A stretch of DNA of 64,000 nucleotides from Candidatus Manganitrophus sp. (GTDB lineage: Bacteria > Nitrospirota > Nitrospiria > SBBL01 > Manganitrophaceae), in contig CP114561.1 in NCBI GenBank assembly GCA_028865235.1, positions 2,066,001 to 2,130,000 on the forward strand. The letters run 5' to 3'. The notes beneath the pieces are model-generated. The model did not search any database. It saw only the letters and a list, made by a program, of their open reading frames with translations, and had not been told where the DNA came from. The position numbers and the translations under genes are program-made. Each line of letters begins with the position of its first letter. The stretch's first letter is position 1. Shown here piece by piece: positions 39,510 to 47,359 of the stretch.

Positions 39510-40592
39510 TCAAGGCGCAAGACGGTAGAACGGAAGGGCGGATACTTGCGCGGTCTTTCGGATCTGAGCGATCTCCACCTCGACCTCGGTGCCGGGAATC
39601 GCGATCTGAGGCCGCACGTAGCCCATCGCAACGATCTTTCCCGCAGAGGGAGACCAGGTTGCGCTGGTAATCCAGCCGAGCTCCTTCTCCCCTTGGAAGA
39701 TCTTGTCCTCTCTTTTGGGAAGATCCGACCCTTCGATCGTCAATCCCATGAGCTGTTTGTTCACATGACCGTAGGTCTGGATGCGGGCCATGACCTCTTG
39801 GCCGGGATAACACCCCTTGGTATAGCTGATCGCTTCCTTCTCAAGACCCGCTTCGATGGGGATAATATGCTCATCGATGTCGATCCCGTACCGGGGTTTT
39901 CCCGCTTCAATCCGTAGGATCTCGAGGGTGGTTTGGCCGAAAGGTTGGAGGCCGAACGGGCCGCCCGCCGAAAAAAGGCCTTCCCATAATTTCTCTAGCC
40001 CCTCCGCCGGAAGATAGAGATGATAGTCTTCCCCTCCCGTCGTCGATTGTTTGACGCAAAGGAGGGTCGCTCCGTCGCGCTCGCCTTGAAAGAACGATTT
40101 CTCTTCATGGATCGGAAGTGGACCGAGGAGCGCTTCGAGGAGCGGCCGGGCCTGGGGGCCGGATACAAGGAGTCTCCCCCAAGCGGGGGTTTCAATCTTG
40201 ATCTGGGACCGGAACTTAAACCGCATCAGCTGATCGAGCGTTTTCTTCGCATTCATCCACTCCACATCCATCAGAAAGGCCTCGGGGAGCAGGTAGAGAT
40301 GGAAGTCGGAGAGGACCCTCCCTTTGGCCGTCAGGAGGGTGGCATAAAGTCCTTTTCCCTGTTGCAACGGATTGAGATCGTTACTGATGATATTTTGCAG
40401 AAAAGGAATGCGGTCTTTCCCGGTGATCAGAAAGGGAGTCTGATGCGAAAGATCGGCCACGCCGACCTTCCGTCGGACGGCTTGATATTCCGAGAGAGCA
40501 TCTCCGTAATCGGACGGAAGCTCCCATTCGCCGTAAGACGAGAAACGGGCGCCCCGTTGTTGGTGTTTGGCTTGTAGAGGCAGCGTCGGCAT
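39510..40592 (-). CDS. ygfZ: Folate-binding protein YgfZ (GcvT-fold)
   Basis: The 360-aa GcvT-like protein has the diagnostic YgfZ motif in TKGCYPGQEVMARIQTYGHV (K-G-C-Y-x-G-Q-E with the conserved Cys). YgfZ/Iba57 helps maturation or repair of certain [4Fe-4S] enzymes such as MiaB, using tetrahydrofolate. The N-terminal domain has VADLSHQTPFLITGKDRIPF and the C-terminal barrel has AMGYVRPQIAIPGTEVEVEI. It is longer than E. coli YgfZ but normal for this wider group. It is not a glycine-cleavage T protein: no gcvH/P is nearby. Confidence 0.87.
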   Translation of the reverse strand: MPTLPLQAKHQQRGARFSSYGEWELPSDYGDALSEYQAVRRKVGVADLSHQTPFLITGKDRIPFLQNIISNDLNPLQQGKGLYATLLTAKGRVLSDFHLYLLPEAFLMDVEWMNAKKTLDQLMRFKFRSQIKIETPAWGRLLVSGPQARPLLEALLGPLPIHEEKSFFQGERDGATLLCVKQSTTGGEDYHLYLPAEGLEKLWEGLFSAGGPFGLQPFGQTTLEILRIEAGKPRYGIDIDEHIIPIEAGLEKEAISYTKGCYPGQEVMARIQTYGHVNKQLMGLTIEGSDLPKREDKIFQGEKELGWITSATWSPSAGKIVAMGYVRPQIAIPGTEVEVEIAQIRKTAQVSALPFYRLAP

Positions 40593-40676
40593 GGATCTCC
40601 CTTTAGAATCGGTGAACGAGTCAAAAATCATAACATGGGCGGGAAGACCGGGTCAAATCGAACCTTTTCGTAAAGC

Positions 40677-40706
40677 TTGACTCGCCCCTTAGAATTCAGA
40701 TATCTT
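40677..40706 (+). promoter_or_regulatory. Candidate sigma-70 promoter for the NarL-type regulator
   Basis: TTGACT (40677-40682), an 18-nt spacer and TATCTT (40701-40706) lie about 23-35 nt before the alternative starts at 40729 and 40741. Confidence 0.45.
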
Positions 40707-40728
40707 AAAACATAAGGAAGTTTTAGAG

Positions 40729-41481
40729 GTGTCTGACAAAATGAGAGAATCTGCGATCAAAAAATCCCATCTTGCCCTCGTTCGAAGCGAGATCCGCCTC
40801 CTCATCGTCGATGATGAGGCCCTTACGCGAAAAGGACTGATCTCTCTCTTCCATCTCCAGAAGGGAATGAAAGTGGTCGGCGAAGCGCAGCACGGCATCG
40901 AGGCGGCGGAGCGGGCCAAGGAGCTCAAGCCCGATGTGGTTCTGATGGATTCGCAAATGCCGGTCTGTGACGGTCTGAAGGGAATCGGCCTGATCCGGGA
41001 AGCCCATCCAGCCGCGAACATTATCATTCTCGCGCTTTCGGATGAAGAGTCGAATATCTTCGCCGCGATGCGGGCGGGTGCCAAGGGGTTCATCTATAAG
41101 AACATCGATCCGGAGAAGCTCTACAAATGCGTCTCCCTGGTCCATCGCGGGGAGTTGGTTTTGCCCCGGCAGATGGCCTCGAAGCTCTTTACCTCTCCCT
41201 ACATCACCTCCTCGGCACCCTCCACGAACCATGGTCCCCTGACCCCGAGAGAGCGGGAAATTCTCAGTTGTCTCGGGGAAGGCGCCAGCAATAAAGAGAT
41301 CGGAGCGACCTTGGGGATCTCGGAGCACACCGTCAAAATCCACCTGCGCCACATTCTTAAAAAGCTCCATCTGAATAATCGCGTTCAGGCCGCTATTTTC
41401 GCCCTGAAGGAACGGACCTTGCCGCCGGAGGTACCACCACAGACGGATTCAAAAAGGGAAGGGGCCAATCCAACGATTTAA
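40729..41481 (+). CDS. NarL/FixJ-family response regulator
   Basis: The 250-aa (or 246-aa) two-domain regulator has a receiver with the acidic pair in LLIVDDEALTRKG, phospho-acceptor D in VVLMDSQMPVCDG, and conserved K in KGFIYKNIDPE. A LuxR-type HTH follows from LTPREREILSCLGEGASNKE to EHTVKIHLRHILKKL (residues ~170-235). It is expected to dimerise and bind DNA when phosphorylated. The start could be GTG 40729 (AAGGAAG upstream) or ATG 40741. The cyclase gene follows 84 bp downstream; no kinase is adjacent. Confidence 0.9.
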   Translation: MSDKMRESAIKKSHLALVRSEIRLLIVDDEALTRKGLISLFHLQKGMKVVGEAQHGIEAAERAKELKPDVVLMDSQMPVCDGLKGIGLIREAHPAANIIILALSDEESNIFAAMRAGAKGFIYKNIDPEKLYKCVSLVHRGELVLPRQMASKLFTSPYITSSAPSTNHGPLTPREREILSCLGEGASNKEIGATLGISEHTVKIHLRHILKKLHLNNRVQAAIFALKERTLPPEVPPQTDSKREGANPTI

Positions 41482-41565
41482 ATCCTTCCCGATCACATCC
41501 CGGAGGTTGACTTTCGACGAGGGTCTCCCGGGGTTCTCGTTTTTAAACCCTCACTCATTTGATTC

Positions 41566-42621
41566 ATGGACAACGCCAGCAACGCCTCCGAGAGCGGATC
41601 TTGGCAAACATTGCTCCAAGTTGCCAATCGCCTCTTTCAGGCGCGACGATTCAATGAAGTCCTCTACCAGGTCGTCCGCGAAATTGCACACCGGATCGAA
41701 GTGGTCCGCTGCTCTATTATTTTCGTCGATGAGCGAAAAGAGACCGCCTACGTTGTCGCGACACACGAGACGCCGGAAGCGAAGCGGATCCCCCTCGATC
41801 TAAAAAAGTATCCTGAGATTGTACACGCGGTCCACGCCCGGGAACCGATCTTTATTCCCGATGTGTTGCGTCATGCCCTGTTGGCTCCCTTCGAGGAGGT
41901 ATTGCGGGGAGTCTCCCTCGGTTCAATTCTGATTCACCCCCTGATCCAGGAAGAGAAGGTCCTCGGGAATCTGATCTTGAGGATCTCGGGCCCCCGCACC
42001 TTTACACCGGAGGAGCTTCAGTTGACGGCCTGGGTCGCTCAGCTGGCGCCGGCCGCCATCCGAAACGCCCATCACTACGAAAGCCTTCTCCAAGAGAAGA
42101 ACGACCTGGAACGGCTGGCGATGATCGACTTTCTGACCGACACCTACAATCACCGCTACTTCAGCGCTCGGCTGGAGGAAGAGTTCAACCGGGCGATTCG
42201 CTACAGCCTCTCCCTCTCCTGTATCTTGCTCGATATCGACGATTTCAAATGGGTCAACGACACCTACGGCCACCGGCGGGGAGATACGATTTTAAGAGAG
42301 GTGGCATCGGTGATCAAAGGAACGATCCGGAAGACCGATTTCCTGGCGCGATACGGGGGAGAGGAGTTTGTCATCATCCTTCCTCAGACCGATCTGGCCG
42401 GCGCTTATCAAGAGGGGGAGCGAATCCGTCAGGCGGTTCGGAGCCACTCTTACGGCGAGACGAATCAAACGAAAAGGATTACCCTCAGTCTAGGTGTCGC
42501 AGCCTTCCCCGGCCGGACGATCGCGACAGTCGATGATCTGATCCGGGCCGCCGATTCGGCCCTCTACCAAGCGAAGCGCCAGGGAAAAGACCGAACCGAG
42601 GCGTTTGTCGCCCCCGTCTAA
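41566..42621 (+). CDS. GAF-GGDEF diguanylate cyclase
   Basis: The 351-aa soluble protein has a GAF domain (residues ~15-165; LLQVANRLFQARRFNEVLYQ, CSIIFVDERKETAYVVATHE) followed by a GGDEF domain (~185-345). The active site reads YGGEEFVIILPQ, a functional GGEEF variant, with DFKWVNDTYGHRRGD before it. An RxxD-like inhibitory site, five residues upstream of GGEEF, reads KTDF and is not clearly conserved. Predicted to make c-di-GMP under control of a small-ligand GAF sensor. It pairs with the upstream regulator and the REC-GGDEF-EAL protein at 50194. Confidence 0.9.
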   Translation: MDNASNASESGSWQTLLQVANRLFQARRFNEVLYQVVREIAHRIEVVRCSIIFVDERKETAYVVATHETPEAKRIPLDLKKYPEIVHAVHAREPIFIPDVLRHALLAPFEEVLRGVSLGSILIHPLIQEEKVLGNLILRISGPRTFTPEELQLTAWVAQLAPAAIRNAHHYESLLQEKNDLERLAMIDFLTDTYNHRYFSARLEEEFNRAIRYSLSLSCILLDIDDFKWVNDTYGHRRGDTILREVASVIKGTIRKTDFLARYGGEEFVIILPQTDLAGAYQEGERIRQAVRSHSYGETNQTKRITLSLGVAAFPGRTIATVDDLIRAADSALYQAKRQGKDRTEAFVAPV

Positions 42622-42663
42622 CCAACCCCTCTCCTTCTGATGCTTTCCAAAAAGGAGATCGGC

Positions 42664-43689
42664 TTAAACTTCCATGAGACCCGATTGGTTTCGAATCAAG
42701 AAACGCAACCGCTCCCGCCAAAGGGGATTTCGAAGCGCATGAAGGTGATATTGACCCGACTCCCGAATCGACATCTTGATTAAGAAGAGCGGAAAGAGCT
42801 GAGAGAAAAGCCGCGGGCTCAACTCCCATTGGAAAAAGAAACGGACCATGAGATCTTGAATTCCCCGCCGGAACCAATGCTCCTTGAAAAAGAGGTTCTC
42901 GAAAGAAAGCAGGGGGTCCCCCTCCTCTTTTCCGACCGGGAGGGAAGAGAGAAAGAAGAAAAGATCATCAAATGGCGATCCCTTTTTTTGGGAGAAGCTC
43001 CAATCGCACATCGAGAGGGAAGCGCCGTCGGTCAACATGTTCCCAAGCCAAAAATCACCATGGTGGCCGGTGATCGGAATCGCCGTTCGCTTCCATTCTT
43101 CCCAGCCTTTTAAATGTTCGTTCAAGAAATGCGCTTCCGAAGCATCGACCGGATAGAGCGAGCGATACTGCTCGATCGGTCCCCTCACCTCTTCTTCAAT
43201 CCAGCTCTCGGTGACCTCCACCGTCCCCTCCTGCGTCTCCTTCTGAAATTGCAGAAGCCAGGCGAGAACGCTCTCGAGCATCCTGTCGATCTCCCTTTGG
43301 TGCGCAACCCCTTCATCAGGTTTCACCACAGCGGGAAGGCTCTTCCCCTTGAGTCCCGTCTCGACGAAGAGAAACCGCCCCGGATCTTCCCGGCTCAAGA
43401 GCGGCTTGGGAATGGTCGCTCGAAACGTCGGCGTAAGCCGATGGTAGAAGTAGAGCAGGTTTTCATACTCCTGCGTCAGCATCGGGATGGTCTGGTGATC
43501 CCGGGAAACCTTGACCACCCATCTCGGCGTGGAGCCGTTCTGATCGAAGAGCAAGAAGACCACCGGTTGTGCGGTGGGGTTTTTCTTCGAACCGGCCGTC
43601 TTGGTAAAGTAGAGGGGCGCGGGGGGGGAAAAAGGAATCTCCCAGCGAGGTCCGTTTTCAATGATCACTTTTTCGATTTCTTTAAGCAT
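42664..43689 (-). CDS. Aminoglycoside phosphotransferase (APH)-like kinase
   Basis: The ~341-aa protein has the APH/choline-kinase fold: an N-lobe with VVFLLFDQNGSTPRWVVKVS (Lys in VVKVS), the catalytic loop ITGHHGDFWLGNMLTD (HxDxxxxN) and the metal-binding SMCDWSFSQ, with Asp in CDW. It phosphorylates an unknown small molecule or sugar; drug resistance should not be assumed. ATG 43689 lies inside the end of the methyltransferase gene (8-bp overlap) with a GGAAGGAAGG Shine-Dalgarno sequence, so the pair is coupled. The target may be a methylated glycan precursor. Confidence 0.75.
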   Translation of the reverse strand: MLKEIEKVIIENGPRWEIPFSPPAPLYFTKTAGSKKNPTAQPVVFLLFDQNGSTPRWVVKVSRDHQTIPMLTQEYENLLYFYHRLTPTFRATIPKPLLSREDPGRFLFVETGLKGKSLPAVVKPDEGVAHQREIDRMLESVLAWLLQFQKETQEGTVEVTESWIEEEVRGPIEQYRSLYPVDASEAHFLNEHLKGWEEWKRTAIPITGHHGDFWLGNMLTDGASLSMCDWSFSQKKGSPFDDLFFFLSSLPVGKEEGDPLLSFENLFFKEHWFRRGIQDLMVRFFFQWELSPRLFSQLFPLFLIKMSIRESGQYHLHALRNPLWRERLRFLIRNQSGLMEV

Positions 43690-44815
43690 AGGGTCCTTCC
43701 TTCCAAGCAATGATGCTGAAATGAGGGGAGAAGAAAGAGGTCACGCCGAGCGACGTCCCCATGAGAGCGAGCTTCTTCTTGATTTTTCCCAAGCGGGAGC
43801 TGGGAGAGATGGCGTGGTTCAAATAAAATCGCAGCGGCGCGGGATGATCGAGCGACACGAGCTCCACCGGCCGGTTGTAGCCCGGGACCGGCATAAAGAA
43901 CTGGTTGTCGACGAACCCCGACTCTTCAAGAAGCTTTCGATAGCCTCCCTTCCCGTAGGTGTAGGTCCGATAGCTGCTGTAAGCGCGGCTCACCCGGTAA
44001 GGCTGCTTGATATAAAACCGGCAGCAGAGATCGGCCATCCAACGGGGCATCAGGCTGGTGTACTTCAATCCGCTGTGGTCCTTTTCGCCTAAAAAATTGT
44101 CGAAGCCGAAGCGGTTTTCAATCCCGATGTAGACCGCTCCCCCCGGCTTGAGCAGTCGATGGAGCTGCTCCAGGAAGCGTTTCTGAAGGACACGCGGATT
44201 TTCGTTGTAATCGGCCAATCCGACCCATTCCAGATAGCCGTTCACGATGATGAAATCGAATGTTCCCGGCGCGAAAGGGAGGTTCAGCCCGCTGGCGATC
44301 GCCACCTCCATGTTGTCGAGCCCTTCTTGCGCCCGGCGGGTTTCGATGAATTTGGCCCGCTCTGCAATCAGCTCCACTGCCGTGATCGCGCCGCAGTGCG
44401 GTTGCAGGCCGAAGGAGATCGTTCCGAAGCCGGCCCCGACATCGAGCACCTTTGAATGGGGAAGGAGGGGAAGCACAAAACGGAAATCTGCCCGCGCCTC
44501 ATCGGTCATATAATCATAGATGCTCGGATAAGCCTTGGCGACCTTTTCATCGAGCGCCTTCTTCCAGCCGGCTTTCCGGGCCAGATCGTTGATTTGGATC
44601 ATCTCTTTTTCCGGGATCTCTCCCCAATAATAATCGCTGGCCGCGAAACAGGGGATCCCATCGACCTCCTTCCAGGTAAATCGGCACTCTTTGCAGGAGA
44701 GGGCGCCGTCGTGCGGAAGGGGATGGAAGCAATGAGGGCAAGCCAGTGTCGATTCTTTCCGGATTCGTTGTGTTGCCGGTAACGGCAGGTCTTTCTTCAA
44801 TGCGCTTTGAAACAT
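43682..44815 (-). CDS. SAM-dependent methyltransferase with N-terminal zinc ribbon
   Basis: The 377-aa protein has an N-terminal Trm112-like ribbon (CPHCFHPLPHDGALSCKECR, with CxxC and CxxC) and a class I methyltransferase core: motif I KVLDVGAGFGTISFGLQPH, acidic AVELIAERAKF, LPFAPGTFDFIIVNGYLEWV and LLKPGGAVYIGIENRFGFDN. 'GIENRFG' is typical of methyltransferases in polysaccharide and glycan clusters. The acceptor is unknown. It is coupled to the APH-like kinase. The 5' region (44816-45000) contains no clear promoter. Confidence 0.82.
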   Translation of the reverse strand: MFQSALKKDLPLPATQRIRKESTLACPHCFHPLPHDGALSCKECRFTWKEVDGIPCFAASDYYWGEIPEKEMIQINDLARKAGWKKALDEKVAKAYPSIYDYMTDEARADFRFVLPLLPHSKVLDVGAGFGTISFGLQPHCGAITAVELIAERAKFIETRRAQEGLDNMEVAIASGLNLPFAPGTFDFIIVNGYLEWVGLADYNENPRVLQKRFLEQLHRLLKPGGAVYIGIENRFGFDNFLGEKDHSGLKYTSLMPRWMADLCCRFYIKQPYRVSRAYSSYRTYTYGKGGYRKLLEESGFVDNQFFMPVPGYNRPVELVSLDHPAPLRFYLNHAISPSSRLGKIKKKLALMGTSLGVTSFFSPHFSIIAWKEGPYA

Positions 44816-45029
44816 CTCGATTACCTCATGGAATATGTGCGCGTTTTAGGAGTGAGGAGAACGGGGCTCCCTCTCATCGCAAGACGACCTCCCGGTCGAA
44901 GGGGCTCCGTTCATGAACAGGAACGGTAATTTGCAAGGAGTGTACCGGTCGATTTACAAAGTTTTAACATTCCCTTTACAGGCGGGGCCGGGCGGGCCGA
45001 TTGGAGAGGGAGCGCGGCTTGCATTTATT

Positions 45030-45057
45030 TTGCATTTTATTGCAATTTGATTATAAT
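45030..45057 (+). promoter_or_regulatory. Sigma-70-type promoter
   Basis: TTGCAT (45030-45035), a 16-nt spacer and a perfect TATAAT (45052-45057) lie in an AT-rich island within GC-rich sequence. The predicted start site is ~45064, about 29 nt before the ATG at 45093. Repeated TTGCA motifs (45019, 45030, 45040) precede the -10 box and might be regulator half-sites. Confidence 0.65.
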
Positions 45058-45092
45058 GATTCGGTTTGTCGGAAGGGGCCGACGGGAGAGAG

Positions 45093-45470
45093 ATGCTCTA
45101 CTATATTTTATTCAACACATTCCTGGTTGCGCTCGGCTGCGTTCTTCCCTGGATTCATCCCGGTCTGTTCGTCGTCGGCCTTCGGGGAATCGACATGATC
45201 GATGGGAAAATCGCCTTGGGCCTGGCTCTGATCGGACTTCTTGCAGCCTCTTACCAGCTTCTCCAGAAAAGGGGGCGTTTTTACTGGGTCTATGGCCTGA
45301 TCGGCTTTTTAATCCTGATGATTGCAACGCTCGATCTTTACACCTTCTACCAGAATCGCTACCCGATCGGCCCGGGGATTTACCTGGTAGCCCTGGGAGG
45401 GCTTCAACTCACCGGCGCCTACATCCTCTTTTTGCTTCGGCAGGGGAAAGGGACCTCTCCCCCGCCATAA
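45093..45470 (+). CDS. Small four-helix membrane protein, unknown function
   Basis: The 125-aa protein has four predicted transmembrane segments (LYYILFNTFLVALGCVLPWI; IALGLALIGLLAASYQLLQ; FYWVYGLIGFLILMIATLDL; GPGIYLVALGGLQLTGAYIL) and short loops. This resembles small integral proteins with no enzymatic motif. ATG 45093 is behind GGGAGAGAG and a consensus promoter. The family is not recognised. It converges with the metallophosphatase gene ending at 45501. Confidence 0.7.
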   Translation: MLYYILFNTFLVALGCVLPWIHPGLFVVGLRGIDMIDGKIALGLALIGLLAASYQLLQKRGRFYWVYGLIGFLILMIATLDLYTFYQNRYPIGPGIYLVALGGLQLTGAYILFLLRQGKGTSPPP

Positions 45471-45500
45471 GCACGCGCTCACACAGATCTTCCTCCCTGT

Positions 45501-47244
45501 TTATTCCGGCTGATCGAGCTGGAACGTATCAATCACCGCCCCGTTTATATCGATCACTTTCAACGTGAGTGTATTGGCAGTCACATCGACCGAGACAAAT
45601 TCATGGGTCGCGCTTGAAATCACGGTCCGCTCATTCCGCCCCACCGGATAAAGCGGCGCCCCCCCCGCCGGTCACGACGTAGGTCACCCCATTGATCGGA
45701 ACGGTCCGCTCATAGCCGTGGGCATGGCCGTTGAACACCAGATCGACGCCGTATTGCTCAAAGAGGGGAACCCATTGTGATTGAACCGAGGGGGTATCTC
45801 CATATTCCGCGCTGCTGAAGGCGGGGTGATGGAAGTAGACGATCTTCCACCGGGCGGGAGCCTTCAGCGCCGTTTCCAGCCATCTCTTTTGCGCCAGGTC
45901 GGCCACTTTGTTGCTGTCGAGGCCGATGACATGCGTCTCCCCCCAGAAGAAGTCGTAGTAGAAATTTCCCCGAGGAAGATAGAAATTCTGTTTAAACGGT
46001 TTTCCGCCGTCGGTCACGATATCATGATTGCCGGGAACCGGAAAAAAGGGAAGATGGTCGATCAGCCCGGCATACGGTTGAAAGTAGCCCCGATCATACT
46101 CGGTATCGGCCCCTTTATCATAGATGACATCCCCTGCGATCAGGGCGAAGTCGAACGACCGGCTTTTCATCACCTCCGCCAAACGCTTCTGATGGACGCT
46201 CCCCGTTCCGCTGTCGGCGAACGCGATAAAGGAGGTTTCGCTCCCCTGCGCCGGCGCGGTGGTGAAGGTGGCGACCGGCCCGAAGCGCTCCCCGTCGATC
46301 GCGACCTCGTAGGAGTAGGTCGTCTCCGGGGTAAGATCGGAGAGAAGGGCGAAGTGCTGGTCTTGGACCGTCCGATCGGTCAGGGCCTCGCTGCGCTCCT
46401 CTCCCAGGCCCCAACGAACGGTCCCGCCGGGATTGCAACGCCAGGCGATCACCGCCGATTGGGAGGAGACCCATGCGAGATAAGGTCGCCGGGGAGAAGT
46501 GTTGCAGGCAATCCCTTTCGGAAGAAGGGATGAAACCGTGACCGTCGCCTCCCCTTTCAGAGAGGGATCGGATCGGCCGGTCGCCGTCACATGGTAGGTT
46601 CCCGCCGCCGTCGGGGCGGTATACTCCCCTTGCTCCGAGATCGTTCCCCCGCCCGACTCCCGAACACTCCAGAAGAAGGTCTTGTCGGGGGCCTCCGTAA
46701 CCTCCGCGGAAAAGCGCGCCTTCCCGCCGGGGCCGAGGAACCGGGCGGCCGGCTGAACCCGGATCGCCCCCTGCGAGATCACCGTCACCTCCGTTGCAGC
46801 CCATTGCGCTTCATCGCTCCGGGAGGTTGCAATCAGATGATAGGTGCCGGGCCTGGCGGGGGGCGGTATAGATCCCGTCGTTCGTAATCGATCCTCCCGC
46901 CTCCCCTTCCTCAATACGCCACGCGACATCCGACTCGATCCCCTCCGAATCGGGGAGGGTGTCGGTCGTCGCCGAAAAATGCTGCTGTCCGCCGACCGGC
47001 AGACGGGCCCCCTCCGGTTGGATCGAGAGCGATCCCGGCGACGCGGGAAGATCTTCGGCCGGCGTATTGACAGGGGGCTCGGAGGGAAGCGCTGCGGAGG
47101 GAATGCTTTCTTCTTCTTCTCCTCCTCCTGCTCCCCCCCTCCCCCGCACCCGACGACGAGAAAGAGCGCCGCAACGATGGAAAGGATGGACATGAACCGT
47201 GCATTGGATAAAAACCTGCTTCTTTCTTTCAAATCTAAATACAT
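45501..47244 (-). CDS. Large metallophosphoesterase lipoprotein with Ig-like repeats (three indels)
   Basis: Corrected length is ~580 aa from 47244, or ~563 from the alternative ATG 47193, which directly starts a lipoprotein signal (SILSIVAALFLVVGC). Two similar Ig-like domains follow, each ending in a 'GxIxxxGxYTAPxxxGTYHxxATxRSD' pattern. A fibronectin/purple-acid-phosphatase N domain precedes the phosphatase core: FADSG, LIAGDVIY, PVPGNHDIVTDGG, VYFHHPAFSS, NGHAHGYERTVP. Frame breaks: missing base at C7 47133-47139, extra bases at G6 46858-46863 and C8 45659-45666. The corrected end reads APLYPVGRNERT and stops at 45501. Probably an outer-surface phosphatase. Confidence 0.8.
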
Positions 47245-47266
47245 CCTAAATCCCAGATAAAATCAT

Positions 47267-47301
47267 TTTATAAAAATGGAGCGTCCCTCTCAGGACGCTC
47301 C
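47267..47301 (-). terminator. Rho-independent terminator of the DUF4091 gene
   Basis: A perfect 9-bp stem (GGAGCGTCC/GGACGCTCC, 47278-47301, 6-nt loop) is followed on the minus strand by ATTTTTATAAAA. It starts ~58 bp after the stop at 47360. Confidence 0.8.
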
Positions 47302-47359
47302 AGAATGGACCGGATCGAGCCGCCGAGAAGGGAGATCCCCCCGGCGGGGACGCCGTCGG

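Noticed and set aside
39510..40592. Glycine cleavage system T protein
   Set aside because: The KGCYPGQE motif is specific to the YgfZ group and no other glycine-cleavage genes are present.
42622..42663. Bidirectional terminator between the GGDEF gene and the APH-like gene
   Set aside because: The TCTCCTT/AAGGAGA stem has a 15-nt loop and no U-run on either side.
42664..43689. Aminoglycoside resistance gene
   Set aside because: The APH fold alone does not define substrate; the genomic pairing with a methyltransferase and the general sequence point to an unknown small-molecule kinase.
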